A stretch of 64,000 nucleotides of DNA, from contig JARGSG010000096.1 in NCBI GenBank assembly GCA_030374805.1, positions 124,001 to 188,000 of the forward strand, given 5' to 3'. Each line of letters opens with the position of its first letter. Position 1 is the first letter of the stretch. The DNA comes from Gracilaria gracilis (taxonomy: Eukaryota > Rhodophyta > Florideophyceae > Gracilariales > Gracilariaceae). The notes under the pieces were generated by a model. The model was not told where the DNA came from. It searched no databases and saw only the letters and a program-made list of their open reading frames with translations. Below are positions 43,917-54,661 of this stretch, piece after piece. The translations under genes and the position numbers were made by a program.

Positions 43917-44965
43917 TCACAACAAACCGCAATTTGTAATCTGAATCTTCTGCAAAGGCTGCACACCATGAAGACAACATGTCGAAATAGGAGAAGTTAG
44001 TTGATTTGCTCCGAACGTTTTCCCAGAAGGAATAGGTTAGAAAGAGGAAAGGGAGAACATACCTTGTCTTCCAGCTGGAGGTGATTCATAATGTCAAAAC
44101 GAAACAAAGGGGACAATAAGAACATGTCAGAAGCAAGAACAAGGCGATTGCCGCAAGAGGACAATAAAACATGGCAGCGATGAAATGATTAACTCACATC
44201 CACCTTTGCGCGCGCATCGCCAATAGCCTTACCAATGTTTCGGTAGCCGTCGCGAATGGTCTTTCGATTAGTAGGGACCTTCCCCAAAACGTCGACAACA
44301 TCCATACCATCAATAACTCGACCGATGACCAGATGGGTTTCGTCGAGCTCCGCATCAGGGGCCAACAAGACAGAAAACTCAAAACTCCCTCCGCGCTGGA
44401 CAGACACCAATCCCTTGGTATCATGCGACAACTGGTTAGAATCACGATTCTCAGGAACCTGAACCGTAACAATCTGGCGCTGCGGAATGCCGGGCTGCTG
44501 GTTGAGCGCATCTATCTGCTTGACTCTGCCCAGTTCGACGCGCTTTCCTGAGATCACTCTGGAGGCCTGGGCGTACTTATAGCCAGCCGTACGGCCCGAC
44601 CGATTGCGGAGATTGCCCTCCACAAGCTTCTTAAACGTATCTACGCTAGCCGGCGCCGCATCAGCAAACAGTTGGATCACCACGCGGCCAACGGGTCGTC
44701 CCGCCACGGAGAGTTCGAAAAAGACCCGGTCCGAGCGCGAGACGGCAGCGCCACCGTCCGGCGCGGCTTGCACATGAGCAGCCGACGGCATGGCCACACT
44801 GAGCACGAGCATCTGCAGCACCTGACGGCGCCTCAAGGCGCCATCAGCGCGGGCTCGAACCACGCGTCGCACGCCTTCGCCATCGCGTCCGCACGCCGCA
44901 TCGCGCGCGCTGGCGCGCGCAGCGACAGCCGGCGCCGCTGCGCTTGCAAAGGCGAACACGCGCAT
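43917..44965 (-). CDS. Thylakoid-lumen cyclophilin-type peptidyl-prolyl isomerase, three exons with a 12-nt microexon
   Basis: Exons 44965-44198, 44074-44063 and 43958-43917 (273 aa). Introns (123 and 104 bp) begin GTGAGT and GTATGT, end CAG, and join in phase 0. Without the last two exons the protein would stop at RAKVDVS. With them it ends LEDK-PLQKIQITNCGLL, the conserved terminus of plant lumenal cyclophilins such as CYP28/CYP26-2. N-terminus: plastid transit peptide with Phe4 and Phe6 (MRVFAFASAA), then Arg45-Arg-Arg-Gln and a hydrophobic stretch to AHVQA (~67), a twin-arginine lumen signal. The cyclophilin core is divergent (RVFFELSVAGRPVGRVVIQL; HLVIGRVIDGMDVVDVLG), and the Arg/Phe catalytic block of active cyclophilins is not apparent, so isomerase activity is uncertain. 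Divergent from the gene at 45632. Confidence 0.85.
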
Positions 44966-45631
44966 GGCTCAAGCAACAGCAGCGGCAGAAGGTGTGCGTG
45001 TAGGCGCGGAAGATGAGTATCTACGGCTGATCAGGCAGGTGCATGATGCATCGATGGCGGCGAGATCATTGGCGAGCAGCGGCAGATCGCGCCATTGACG
45101 CCCTGCCAACATATGTCCCAAACGCACGCGTGCGCCACACGGCGCCAGTGCCTGACTGCGCCACAGGCGCAGGAAACCGGCGCTTTCTGGCGGCGTGCGA
45201 TCGCACTCACCTTCGCAGCTGCGTCGGTTACAGACTGTACACGTACTTACAGTAGAGCTACAGTACGTAGTGGCGCCGCGCCTCGCCGCACCGTCGCGCC
45301 CGACCTTACACGCGCCGCGCCTCGCCGCACCGTCGCGCCCGACCTTACACGCGCCGCGCCCAAAAGGCGGACGCACGCAGACCAGCCCAAAATCGCTGCA
45401 GCACAGCAGCGCTCGCCGGTTACAACGCTGCCCCGCCGCGCCGTTCGCGCCGTTCGCGCCGCGCGCCACCGCACGACGACGCGTCCACCGGCCCCGCCCG
45501 CGCTGCGCCATTCCCCTTCCCGCCTCGTCCACCCATCACCGCGCCTCCTGCTGCAGCCCGCCCTCTCCCACTTCCCTCCCCTTCTCCCTCCCCTTCTCCC
45601 TTCCCTTCTCCCTCCCCTCCCCTCCCCAGCC
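44966..45631. promoter_or_regulatory. GC-rich bidirectional promoter with 39-bp tandem duplication
   Basis: Interval between divergent ATGs. It holds two exact 39-bp units (45273-45311, 45312-45350) plus the first 10 bp of a third, and a CCCTTCTC-type polypyrimidine stretch (45570-45628) directly before the plus-strand ATG. Confidence 0.5.
45273..45360 (+). repeat. 39-bp tandem repeat, 2.25 copies
   Basis: Unit starts GCGCCGCGCCTCGCCGCACC and ends GACCTTACAC. The copies are identical. GC-rich promoter context. Confidence 0.9.
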
Positions 45632-46702
45632 ATGGTCTCCGCTTCCCCGTCGCCGCGTCTCCGCCGCCATCGCACGTCTTCGCGCGAGGACTCCTGCATC
45701 GAGCCCCGCGCTTACCCCGCCGCGCTGTGGCCGTTTCGCGGTCCGGCGTCCATTGCTTCGTCGCTGTCGCCGTCCAACTCATCGCGAAGGCTTCCCCGCC
45801 CGCTCGCCGCCCCCCTCATGAACCTTCGATCGTCCGCTATCTTCGCACTCGAGCACTCGTTTGAGTTTTCCGAGCTTAATGATCAGCCCGTTCCGCTTTC
45901 GTCTGGTTTGAGTCCCTCCTTGCGTGATGCACTGCCGCATCCCACACCGTTACGTGCACCATCGCCGCCCGTTCCTTCCGACCTTTCCGCAGCATCCACT
46001 CGCGCTGTCACTGAACCGCATACGCTGCGTGACCTTCGTCGTGTTACCGCCCCCTTGTCCATGATGGACCCGTGGCAATACGACACACTTGCTGCTCGTT
46101 GCCAGGAACCAGATCCGTCTTCGAAGCCCAGTGCTGACCACAACCAACCCCACGCACGTCGTGCGCGTGATCTTTCGCACACGTCTGAATCGCGTCGTCG
46201 TAAGTTCCGTCCCAAGTTTTTCGAACGCAAGTTGAATCGCAGGATGCGTCATGAGTTTTACCAGCGTTCGGCTATCCCAGATCGCTTGCAGGATGCATTT
46301 GCGGCTTCTTCTGCGGAGAACTCACAGTCGCACTTTCAAGCCGAATCTCATCCCCCAACTGCTGCTCCGCCACACCCTCAAAGGCTGGTTACGTACACAC
46401 CTTTTCAAGATGATTCGCTTTTGACAGCCGTCACTGCAGAAGTATCGGAACAGGTTGATCAGCCCTTGTCCCGTCCTCGGGCAGCTTCCGAACCTTCTGT
46501 TCGTCGTCGAAATTCCTCCTTTTTTGCTGGGAGAGAAGGCGTTCTCTCACTATGGGATCGCCTTTGGAGACGTCGACGCTCAACCAATCACACTTCTAGC
46601 GCTGCAGCACATTCTACCACGCCTTCTCCAGCCCGAAGAAGTGGCAAACTATCCCGACTTCGAAAGCTCGACTTTCGTCTCACGTCTCGATCTTATCTGT
46701 AA
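45632..46702 (+). CDS. Ser/Pro/Arg-rich hypothetical protein, 356 aa
   Basis: ATG 45632 in good context (CAGCCATGG). A longer in-frame extension upstream falls in compositionally biased promoter DNA and is not used. Low-complexity, basic protein with SPSPRLRRHR at the start, an Arg/Lys cluster (SRRRKFRPKFFERKLNRRMR) in the middle and RRRNSSFF, RLWRRRRST, RRSGKLSRLRK near the end. Many Ser/Arg sites look like kinase targets. No domain, signal peptide or membrane segment. Function unknown. Confidence 0.6.
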   Translation: MVSASPSPRLRRHRTSSREDSCIEPRAYPAALWPFRGPASIASSLSPSNSSRRLPRPLAAPLMNLRSSAIFALEHSFEFSELNDQPVPLSSGLSPSLRDALPHPTPLRAPSPPVPSDLSAASTRAVTEPHTLRDLRRVTAPLSMMDPWQYDTLAARCQEPDPSSKPSADHNQPHARRARDLSHTSESRRRKFRPKFFERKLNRRMRHEFYQRSAIPDRLQDAFAASSAENSQSHFQAESHPPTAAPPHPQRLVTYTPFQDDSLLTAVTAEVSEQVDQPLSRPRAASEPSVRRRNSSFFAGREGVLSLWDRLWRRRRSTNHTSSAAAHSTTPSPARRSGKLSRLRKLDFRLTSRSYL

Positions 46703-47487
46703 CCATTTTTTGCCGCCCATATTTTCGTTCACGTTCCTACTTGCCACCAACATTTGCCAATCTTGTCGTTTCCATACAGGTATTTTGCATGGGTCGCTTG
46801 TTTCTGAGCAGCTTGTGCTGTATCTCGCTCCATTTTGAGCACAACGTTCGCTTCCTATCGGTTTACGTTTGACGCTCGATATCGGAAAAGGTTCATCTAA
46901 GAATGTGTACCATGTCATTATACGAACTTGGAATTATCTGGTGGCAATAACTGAAATCGATAACTTTTGCCCACCTACGGTGCAACTCATGTACCCGCAA
47001 TAGCCCCCATTCTCAATCCCGACTATGACACCTGTCTCGTCGGTGACCGCTCCAACAGCTTAGCCGACGCCCGCTTGACCTCGTCTACATCTATCTTCTC
47101 TACTCATCTACCGAATTAAGGCGCACGCGCTGTAAAGTTAGCATAGCTCATTCTTGCCGTCATCAACTGAGGCACACGGGCAACAAGAGCGACTACAACT
47201 GACGAGAATCATTTCATTGTGTCCCGCGTTTTCTTAGTCGTTGATCGCAAAAGATGTAATCGTGTTCGCCTTGGATTGTATAGACTCTACCGTGAAGAAA
47301 TAGTGCTTCTCTGGTAGGCTTTTATCTAGTATATCACGTTATCTGTCATTATTTCGTTTCGGCGTGCGCCATAGTCTCTTACATTGGTTTCAACCCCTTC
47401 ATTGCATTACTGCCTCTGCTTCAACCATGCAACGGGAAACAGTTGCGTTCCGCTCTCGCCCGGTGCCCCATATAGGAAACGTGGCTT
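46703..47487. other. Convergent intergenic region
   Basis: 785 bp between two convergent stops, largely 3' UTR. No gene seen. Confidence 0.5.
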
Positions 47488-49335
47488 TTATGTGGTGTTG
47501 CTTGTTTTGAGCCAATAGTCGTGTTGGTCGCGCAGTTCAACATCGTCCACTTCACGGACAACAGTTCTTCTTGGGGCAGTTCGTGATTGGTCGTAGATCA
47601 TTGAGACATCATCTTGAATCGATTGCGACAGTTTGCCCAACGGCAAATCATTATAGTCTAGAGGCGCAATAAAGTTGTTGCTCAATGTTAGTACACATGT
47701 CTGCCTCCTATCTCTTTTCGATTCAGAAGCTGGGAGATTTTCCTTCTTCTGACTTCGCTGAGGGTTTTTTCTGCTACACGTACCGCCTCCAAATGGATCT
47801 TCGAGTTCAGCCGCGTTAGAAACCACTCCTAAGAGTCCATAAGAAATGAAGGCGACAATGGCAATCGTCAACCAGCCTGAAGTTTCCACTAGGGCAAAAG
47901 GTAGACTGGACATAAGACATAGGATTGTCAGAACAGTTTGCAGAGAGCAAGAACAAAGGATTTCCATGCGACACACTTACAAGAAGAGCCAGAGAGATAG
48001 AAAGGTGTTCAAATGACTAGAATCCACGATGTTTGAAGGTGAGAGGTTAGATTCTGGAATCATTGCTAACGTTCTTTTGGCTACCAGAATGTCTGGGTAG
48101 TTTCCAGTAAGACCGGGAACCTTTGGATGGGAGAACCATACCTTATATATGAATATGGTGCAGGCATAGTCTTAATCTGCATACAAGTATCCGCGGCACC
48201 GGCGAGATCTGCAACCCAGCGAATCAAATGCTTCAATTCGAGGAAATGATGGAGTTAGCCTTAACAGTGACGGGCGCCTTCTTGAAGATTTCTGATGTTG
48301 AACCGCGATCATCTTTTCAGAAGGGAAACCCCTTCAAACTTACCACAAGGAACGCTTGAGGAAGCCTATTTTCGCGTCGTTGCGCTGCAAGAAGATATGC
48401 TGACAGAACATAAAGGCAATGGGAAGGCATATTCGGCGCATTCTGGAGCTCAGCGAGGTCCTCTGTTGACAAAACACTCTTTAGCTCCCGCAAATCCTTT
48501 TCGCCTCGAAGTTGTCTTTTCAAAGCCACGGGAAAGGCTGCCAAGAATCCAAGCATACGCTCCTGGTCTCCACGATGAAACGTACCAGATGGAAAGGCCT
48601 GAACAACATACTTTGCGAAGCTTGTGACCGTGCCTCCAATTCCTGTCCAGACTCGAATGGCTTCCATGTATCGACCATACGCTCTATAGATATCGGGTTT
48701 ATGGAAGCATGGACCTCGTTCGTTAGCATCTTTGACATCCTTTCTCTAAGCACGGGCAAAGTTGTGGGTAATACTCACTCTGAGACTCTAAAACTGGTCA
48801 ACAAGAAGAGCGCAAACCCTACGTACGATAGCGCATTGCCATCGACGGCTAAGGGGGTACACCACCATCTGCAATCTCCGTTCACATGGGGCTCATAATT
48901 CCTTCTGGAGACCCATGATATCACTACTGCTAGAGCAGCCCAACAGGTAGACACAAGCAGAGGAACGACAGGCATTGCTCGACCACGTACGACACTAAGT
49001 ATCCAACGACGGAAAAACGGCTCGTTTTCCCCTTTACTGTCGTTCTTCTTGAATGCTTGTTCGTTTTCATGGTCAGTATACTCGAGCCTTTCACCATGTA
49101 CAGTTATGATGTTTAAAAAGGCAGTTTCATCAGCTGCATTGTTCGGAGGTGGGGCGTCGAGACTGCTAGCCTCTGATACATGATCGAGGTGGCTGTCCAG
49201 AGCATGGACTGATGCCGTGGACTTCAGAGACTGCACATCTGCGGCGGAGGATGAAGAAGATGACGTATCCAGAGTAGGCTCTTGTATACGAACATGGTGC
49301 TCTTGTGTTCTTTGATTACTGTTATCGCGCTCCAT
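47488..49335 (-). CDS. Bestrophin-like (UPF0187/RFP-TM) anion channel, five exons
   Basis: Exons by consensus and phase: 49335-48779, 48683-48344, 48230-48142, 48016-47981, 47905-47488 (479 aa). Introns begin GTGAGT, GTAAGT, GTATGG and GTAAGT. Branch-like CTAAC sites lie before the first three acceptors. Residues 1-~130 are hydrophilic and Ser-rich. Then come the first membrane segment (MPVVPLLVSTCWAALAVVISW), LSYVGFALFLLTSFRVSEAYGRYMEAIRVW (the ARY/RWWE-like block), TSFAKYVVQAFP, the conserved HL-RW and CMQIKTMPAPYSYI-HL stretch, and LPFALVETSGWLTIAIVAFISYGLLGVVSNAAELEDPFG, the bestrophin pore-proximal signature ending in the E-DPFG motif. Known role: chloride/bicarbonate-type channel. Plastid and plasma-membrane members exist, and no clear transit peptide is seen here. 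C-terminal ~80 residues are polar. Confidence 0.85.
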
Positions 49336-50622
49336 TCTGGCGTCTATGAAGACGGAAAGACTCGAACAAAACTTTCTTGTTTTCGGAAGCCGTTTGCGGG
49401 CGGCCAAGCACTGAACAAATTCAGGCTTAAGCCCAAAACAGAACTCGCCCGGTACTGGTTCGAAGCAAAGTGCCAACCTGCCTCGACACTTGTACTTCAA
49501 AACAGTTTTGTCATGGTGACGTGATGAAAGAATGGGGACTCGCAATATATAACTATCTCACCGTGTACAATGTGAAACCACGGGTAGCACAGATTTAGTC
49601 CACTGATATCGCAAGACTGCTTAACTACTCTTAACACCCCCTCCCAACCAGTTCATGACGTTCCCCATGTAAGCGAGGTTGTTTGGATTAGGATTGGGCC
49701 ATACGTATGCTTTAAAAAATGGCGGGGACGCTTGGCAATTGACAAACAAGGGCAAATACGTAAGTTGACAGAACTTCCTCTCGCAAGTTCTTCTCACCCT
49801 GAAAGACGTTCGTCGGGGCGCAATTTCGGTTGGTACCAACGTGCAGCAGATCCAGAAATTGGCCCTCGAGTACATTGTACGCTTTTTGTGAGAGATAAGG
49901 GTCCATGGCCGGGAAGATACATGTACCCACATTGGGGGTTCCGACATATTCGGATTAGAAGTTGACATTGCGAAGAGGTTGCACACTCAGTCCTTTATTC
50001 TGTCCGATTTACCATCCCCACAGACGTGCCCTCCGACTGAAACCCTCTCGGACAGAAAAGCAGACATCCACGGAGAAGCGAATTTTCGCAATGCCAATGC
50101 AATCTTCTGCGGTCATCTTAGAAGTACTGGAACAGCCGGAAATCAGGAATTTACTCTGCTTGGTAGTTACCATGATGTGTTTGTGAACGTAGGGCCCAGA
50201 CTTCTATGCTGCGATTTCGACAGTTGGAGCTACTGGAGTGCTAGCGCTCCAGTATAGCCTTCATGCGCAGTATGAAGATCTCTTGGTAGATTATCGACCA
50301 GAGATCTTCAACTGATGAACGATTCACATACGAGCATGCTCAGGGTGCTTCTGTTAGCGCAAGTAGCTTCTCTTCTTAGCATATGTTCCCATGGTCCAAT
50401 TCATTATGCATCTCAGCCCGTGAAACAAGATCTCAAGTGACGAAATCATCGCTAGTCTCGCGATCAGAGTATGTCCGTGCTGTTTGTTAGGAACATCACT
50501 CCTTTCGCGTACCAAAGGTGGCGCAAGCCTTGCGAAAGTTGTGTCATGCAAGGTAGGACAACTGCAGTTGTGCCTCCAAGATATACCCCTTTTTGTGCGA
50601 CAGTCTTGAATGTTGATGGGCT
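49336..50622. other. Intergenic region between bestrophin-like gene and kleisin
   Basis: Mostly unassigned. Contains the plus-strand coding-like relic listed at 49588-50257 and a short ACTGGAG..CTCCAGT hairpin at about 50231-50252. Confidence 0.4.
49588..50257 (+). pseudogene. Unidentified coding-like relic with a frameshift
   Basis: Open from ~49588 to TGA at 49964-49966 with protein-like composition (EVVWIRIGPYVCFKKWRGRL, FGWYQRAADPEIGPRVHC, GPWPGRYMYPHWGF). A second frame from ~49970 to TAG 50257 continues plausibly (ADIHGEANFRNANAIFCGHL, FTLLGSYHDVFVNVGPRLLC). No ATG at the left end. It could be two exons of an unspliced gene or a decayed gene. Family not recognised. Confidence 0.3.
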
Positions 50623-53272
50623 CTAGTCGCTGCGAAAGAATGAACCCTTGCTTATCAATATCGAAGCATAAGGCCGTTCCTGTGAAACACGGATGAAGCC
50701 TGAATTAGCTAAACTCAAGACGTTAAAAAAGGCACGAGCAGTTACTCCGCGGGAGCAGTCCTTAACAAGCGCCCCAAACTACTCGAAAAGATTCTGGTCA
50801 GGATTGCTATTTCGCGGCTTCAAAGCTGGGAATTGACGAAACTTACCGCTGTGATCTTGTCTTCTGGCTCGATGTCTGATAAGATTTCTTTTGATTCAAC
50901 CTCAGCCCGGAGCAACTCCAGCATCTTATACGCATGAATGCCAATAGATTCAAAAGGGGCTCTCCCCTGTTCGATATGTTCGTCATCCTTTTCTGTCTCC
51001 TCTATAAGCTGGAAATCAGATGCTCGAAGCTCTAAGCGACCATCATCTCCTTCTCCTTGCCCAGTTTGAACAACATCGGATGCCCTCAAGCCTTCTTCAA
51101 AGTTTGAACCGGACCTTCTACCTGGATCAGCTGCAAGATTTGGAGTCAATGGTATTTGTCAGTCAGCTCCATGCCGTTATGCTGGAATTGGAAAACGGAA
51201 TATCAAACGAACCGCTCCCTCGGAGTCCGCTACCCTGTTCTCGAGCATGCCGGAATGACCTCTCATCTGCTTCGGTGATCTGAAAGTGGAAACACTGTTA
51301 GGTTAGCCTTTTCTTACATGATGGAATATTTGGTTTTGTCCCTACCATTTCGAAAATGTGGTCCCTCAATCTTGCCGTTCTTGTTTGGAGAGATGCAGAT
51401 CTTGATGGGAAACTTCTGCTCCCGCTAGTATTTCCGAGGCTGCGGGAATGATGAGACAGGACAGCAGGAGTGCCCTGACGAACCGTGCCATCCCGCAGAA
51501 CTTCAACACTACCTGGTCTTGGAGTAGTTTGGGGTGGCTGCAGTTCCGGCATAAGCACGGGTTCCTCTTCAACTAGTGGCACTTCAAGTCTCCCAGGTGA
51601 AAATGGCAAAGGCTCCCCTTGAAGCTGACCTGGAGAAACGGATCCGCCCATGCTGAAACCTGGGCTTCTTTCTTCGTTGGCACTCAATTGCTGCTCGGCG
51701 CTATGTGCTGGGGATAGCCCCGGTTCCAATTGAGAGCCTTCGGGTAGTTCTTCAATAAGTTCATTCCACATATTCGCTATGCTTTCTGGAAACGAGAAGA
51801 ATGAAAGTGGAAATACCGAACGCTTAGAAGGGATTTCAATACGCCTTCCCCTCCGCCTGGAATACCTTTCCTCGCCAGCAGCCAATACGATATCACTCGT
51901 ATCATCCAGACTTGCTCGAATTTGTTCAGGAGACAACTCCGTGACTTCATCGAAGCGAATACGGGCAAACCTCTTTGTTCGAGTCGAGGGATGAGATGTT
52001 GAAGTCGAGGTCACGTTCTTCTTCTCGTCTTCTGGAGTCGTTCTGACACTCTGTACCGAAGACTTTTCTGGTAGTGGTGAGACGACGCTTCCAGCCCTTT
52101 CGACCAAGCTGCCTTCTTCGCTTCTCCTAAAAGGTGAATCTCCCACAGAAAACGGTCCTATCTGCAGGGGTTCAACGTCATCCGGTTCTGGTATCGCGAG
52201 AAAGTCTGGCTGCTGAGGGTGGATACCTTCGGGTGCGTTGAGGCTCCCAAGCGCACTTGACGGTATATCAGAACCGACGCCAAACGGTCTGACGGCATCA
52301 CGGTCTTCACCTGAGCTACGTGCTGGTTCCGGTTGAATAAGAAGAGAAGGCTGTTGAGATTCAAGACTAACAGGGAGATCATCAAGATACAATTCCTGTC
52401 TGAGGTCACCAAAACGGCCTGTGGATGGTGCCAAAGTGATATCTTCTTCTCTGGCCCTATGGAAGAGATTTCGTTGGGCTTGTGACCCAATACTCGGTGT
52501 GCCAGAGGTCTCTCTCTGAGTCAGTCCAAATCGTGGAACGACGACAGACGGAAAGAGAGTCTCCATCGCTTCAGCAACGTCCAGCTCAGGGGCTTGAGAT
52601 ATCATAATATTGCCGAAGGAAGCTGCAGATTGCCCCGCGTCCTGGTTGTTCCTTGACCTCGAAAAGCGACTCTTCTCGAGAGTGGAAGAGGCATGCGTCC
52701 TAGTTCGGCGCTTCTTGGACACTGGTAGAGAGATCATTTCCGGACGAGCCAGGTCTTGGCCGTCTAGGAGGGATATAGCAGCTGCAGCACCGCCCCTGGT
52801 GGAAAAGGAAGTGGCTGCATCTCTGACGCGCTTTCTACCTGTGGACTTGGAAGCAGTATGAACATCAAGGCGTTTAAGGGCGTCTACGATAGCTTGAACA
52901 TCCTTTAGGACGAACTCTGACTTTCGTGAGTATACGCGGACGACTCCAAGCATGAGAGATGCGGAGAGACGCAAGGCGAACGGAGCGGCCGGCTTTTCAA
53001 TGTTCTCGCAGAGAACATGGATTCGGCAACTAAGAGCGTAGGACTTTGGAATCTTAGATTCTCCAAGAGTTGCGGCTACCCAAACTCTACCTAAGGGTCC
53101 CTGTGAGACGAAAGCGTTGAAGAGTTAGCATGTGATCTGCGCAGCTGTGCACTGTGAATGCTGATACCAATACGTAGACGATACCAGCAGGCCCAGTGCA
53201 ATGATTGGGAAACGTTTATGTTACGGAAAGGCAGCTTACCTTTTTGGTCAGCACCAAGTGAGAGTAAAACAT
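50623..53272 (-). CDS. RAD21: Cohesin alpha-kleisin (RAD21/SCC1/REC8 family), five exons
   Basis: Exons: 53272-53240, 53100-51346, 51279-51213, 51130-50847, 50760-50623 (758 aa). The first exon encodes just MFYSHLVLTKK, joined to GPLGRVWVAATLGESKIPKS, and then ALRLSASLMLGVVRVYSRKSEF follows: the N-terminal kleisin domain that binds the SMC3 head. The middle ~450 residues are Ser/Pro/acidic and disordered, with basic patches (KKRRTRTHASS). The last exon gives the winged helix that binds SMC1: ARAFFNVLSLANSGFIRVSQ and RPYASILI. Donor choice for exon 3 is ambiguous: 51213 or an upstream GGGTAG site gives the same phase. Known role: closes the cohesin ring, cut by separase at anaphase. RAD21 versus meiotic REC8 cannot be settled from sequence. 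Confidence 0.88.
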
Positions 53273-53887
53273 TGTAGAAGGAGTATCTCAGGAGCAGGAA
53301 TCGCTGGACGTGGTGGTGGAGGACCAGATGGGAGGGAAGTGAGAATAGCGGGATCAAATGGGGAGCTCGGAGAGTTGGTGACCCCGATGAGAACAAGTGC
53401 GGACGCATGTTATATAGGGGTGGGCGGTTGAACAAGGAAGCGGAGCGGAGCGAAGGAGCGCTTAACGATAAGGCGGGGGGTGTGAAGCGAAAGAAGGCGA
53501 AGCGAAAGAAGGCGAAGCGAAAGGCGAGGAGGGCTGATGGGCAGCCTGACGGGGAGCGGTGCGGCGCTTTAAAGAAGGCGAAGCGAAAGACGAATAGGGC
53601 TGATGAGCAGCGCGACGGGAAGCGGTGCGGAGCTTTAAAGCGGGAGCCACACGCTGCGCAAACACGAGCAACGCTCACGAGGCGAAGGTAGAGTGGAATG
53701 CTAACGCTGGTAGAGTGTAGCTAACGCTCGTAGAGCTAGCGTTACCCCTGTATCTATAAACGTCAGCGCGCGTGTCAACGCGCCGAGGTGGCACTGTTTA
53801 CGGGCGTTTAATGGAAACCGCTTACCGACAAGAACGACCACACAAGAGCTCCCAATTTTACAAGCGCGGTAATTGTACAAGACTGCT
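53273..53887. other. Repeat-bearing upstream region of the kleisin gene
   Basis: Contains the 15-bp and 66-bp tandem repeats listed separately and a cluster of CTAACGCT/AGCGTTA motifs at 53700-53750. A Lys/Arg-rich plus-strand frame across the repeats is a composition artefact. Confidence 0.5.
53483..53643 (+). repeat. Nested tandem repeats: 15-bp unit (x2.5) and 66-bp unit (x2)
   Basis: GAAGCGAAAGAAGGC repeats head-to-tail from about 53483. A 66-bp unit starting GCGAAGCGAAAG at 53512 recurs at 53578 with several substitutions (both contain AGGGCTGATG and GCTTTAAAG). Lies just upstream of the kleisin start. Confidence 0.75.
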
Positions 53888-54661
53888 CTATCGAAACACA
53901 CGAACAACGCAAACTCCCGCCCCGTAGCAGACAATGAAGAGCACTGCCACACGGATAGGGTTCGCGCACGAGGAATACCACGCTCCATTGCTCTCCGCAC
54001 ACACGAGAGAGCTCTCAATATCGCGTACCACTTGCGGCTGTAGTTGAGATTGCAATCGACGTTCCGTTCGCTTTGACAGCTGGTCTGGTTGGAAAGCTGC
54101 TACTAGGAAGGTACGGAGAGACTCTGACAGCGAGTCCATGGCACGTTCAAATGGCGTACGATGCAGCGACGATGCACGATTTCTCGCTCGACGTGGTGGG
54201 CCGTACACTGTTCGCCAGTTGTGCGTGCCTTGTGCATTGGTGGGGTGCTTTGTGCTCAACATGGTAGTTCCGTCCACCATGTAGAAGAATTCTCTGTACC
54301 CATTCGGAACGACAGTTATAACGGACCATACATAATCTGCGCGCGGCGATGTCAGAGGCGAGCTCGGGGTGCAACTTGATGCATGCGCGCCAACAGACGG
54401 TATTGCTCTCTTACCTTGTTCAAGGTTCATGTGAATGGGATGCCAATCGCACCAGTCGCCGCACAGCAGCACCGAAGTGTGCGGCTGCGAGGCGCAGAAC
54501 ACGAACTCTGTGCGCACCGGGATGGCATTAGGCATGCGCTTTGACACAGCCGAGGAGGCCATGTATATGGAAGACGGTGCTCGTATGGCAGGCATCGACG
54601 GCGAAAGATCGATGGCCACAACATCGTTCCCCTCCGTCGAACTCGCAACGTGATGCTTCAT
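53888..54661 (-). CDS. CBM48 (AMPK glycogen-binding) protein with C-terminal membrane anchor
   Basis: Best model: ATG 54661, exons 54661-54415 and 54336-53888 (231 aa). The 78-bp intron (GTAAGA..GCGCAG) has no in-frame stop and is a multiple of three, so retaining it would add 26 residues inside the domain. Splicing restores NLEQ-DYVWSV. CBM48 spans ~51-127: TEFVFCASQPHTSVLLCGDW-CDW, YVWSVITVVPNGYREFFYMVDG, THNWRTVY, matching the V-l-GdWn-W / l-pG-yeY-f-VDG / N-v-y pattern of starch- and glycogen-binding domains. The C-terminal residues ~208-231 form one hydrophobic segment (RVAVLFIVCYGAGVCVV) ending in Arg, a possible tail anchor. Could tether alpha-glucan to a membrane. Red algae store starch in the cytosol. 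Partner unknown. Confidence 0.75.
   Translation of the reverse strand: MKHHVASSTEGNDVVAIDLSPSMPAIRAPSSIYMASSAVSKRMPNAIPVRTEFVFCASQPHTSVLLCGDWCDWHPIHMNLEQGKRAIPSVGAHASSCTPSSPLTSPRADYVWSVITVVPNGYREFFYMVDGTTMLSTKHPTNAQGTHNWRTVYGPPRRARNRASSLHRTPFERAMDSLSESLRTFLVAAFQPDQLSKRTERRLQSQLQPQVVRDIESSLVCAESNGAWYSSCANPIRVAVLFIVCYGAGVCVVRVFR

Noticed and set aside
53407-53691. Lys/Arg-rich frame (KRKKAKRKKAKRK) resembling a histone-like or nucleolar tail
   Set aside because: Produced by the GAAGCGAAAGAAGGC tandem repeat. No start context or conserved domain.
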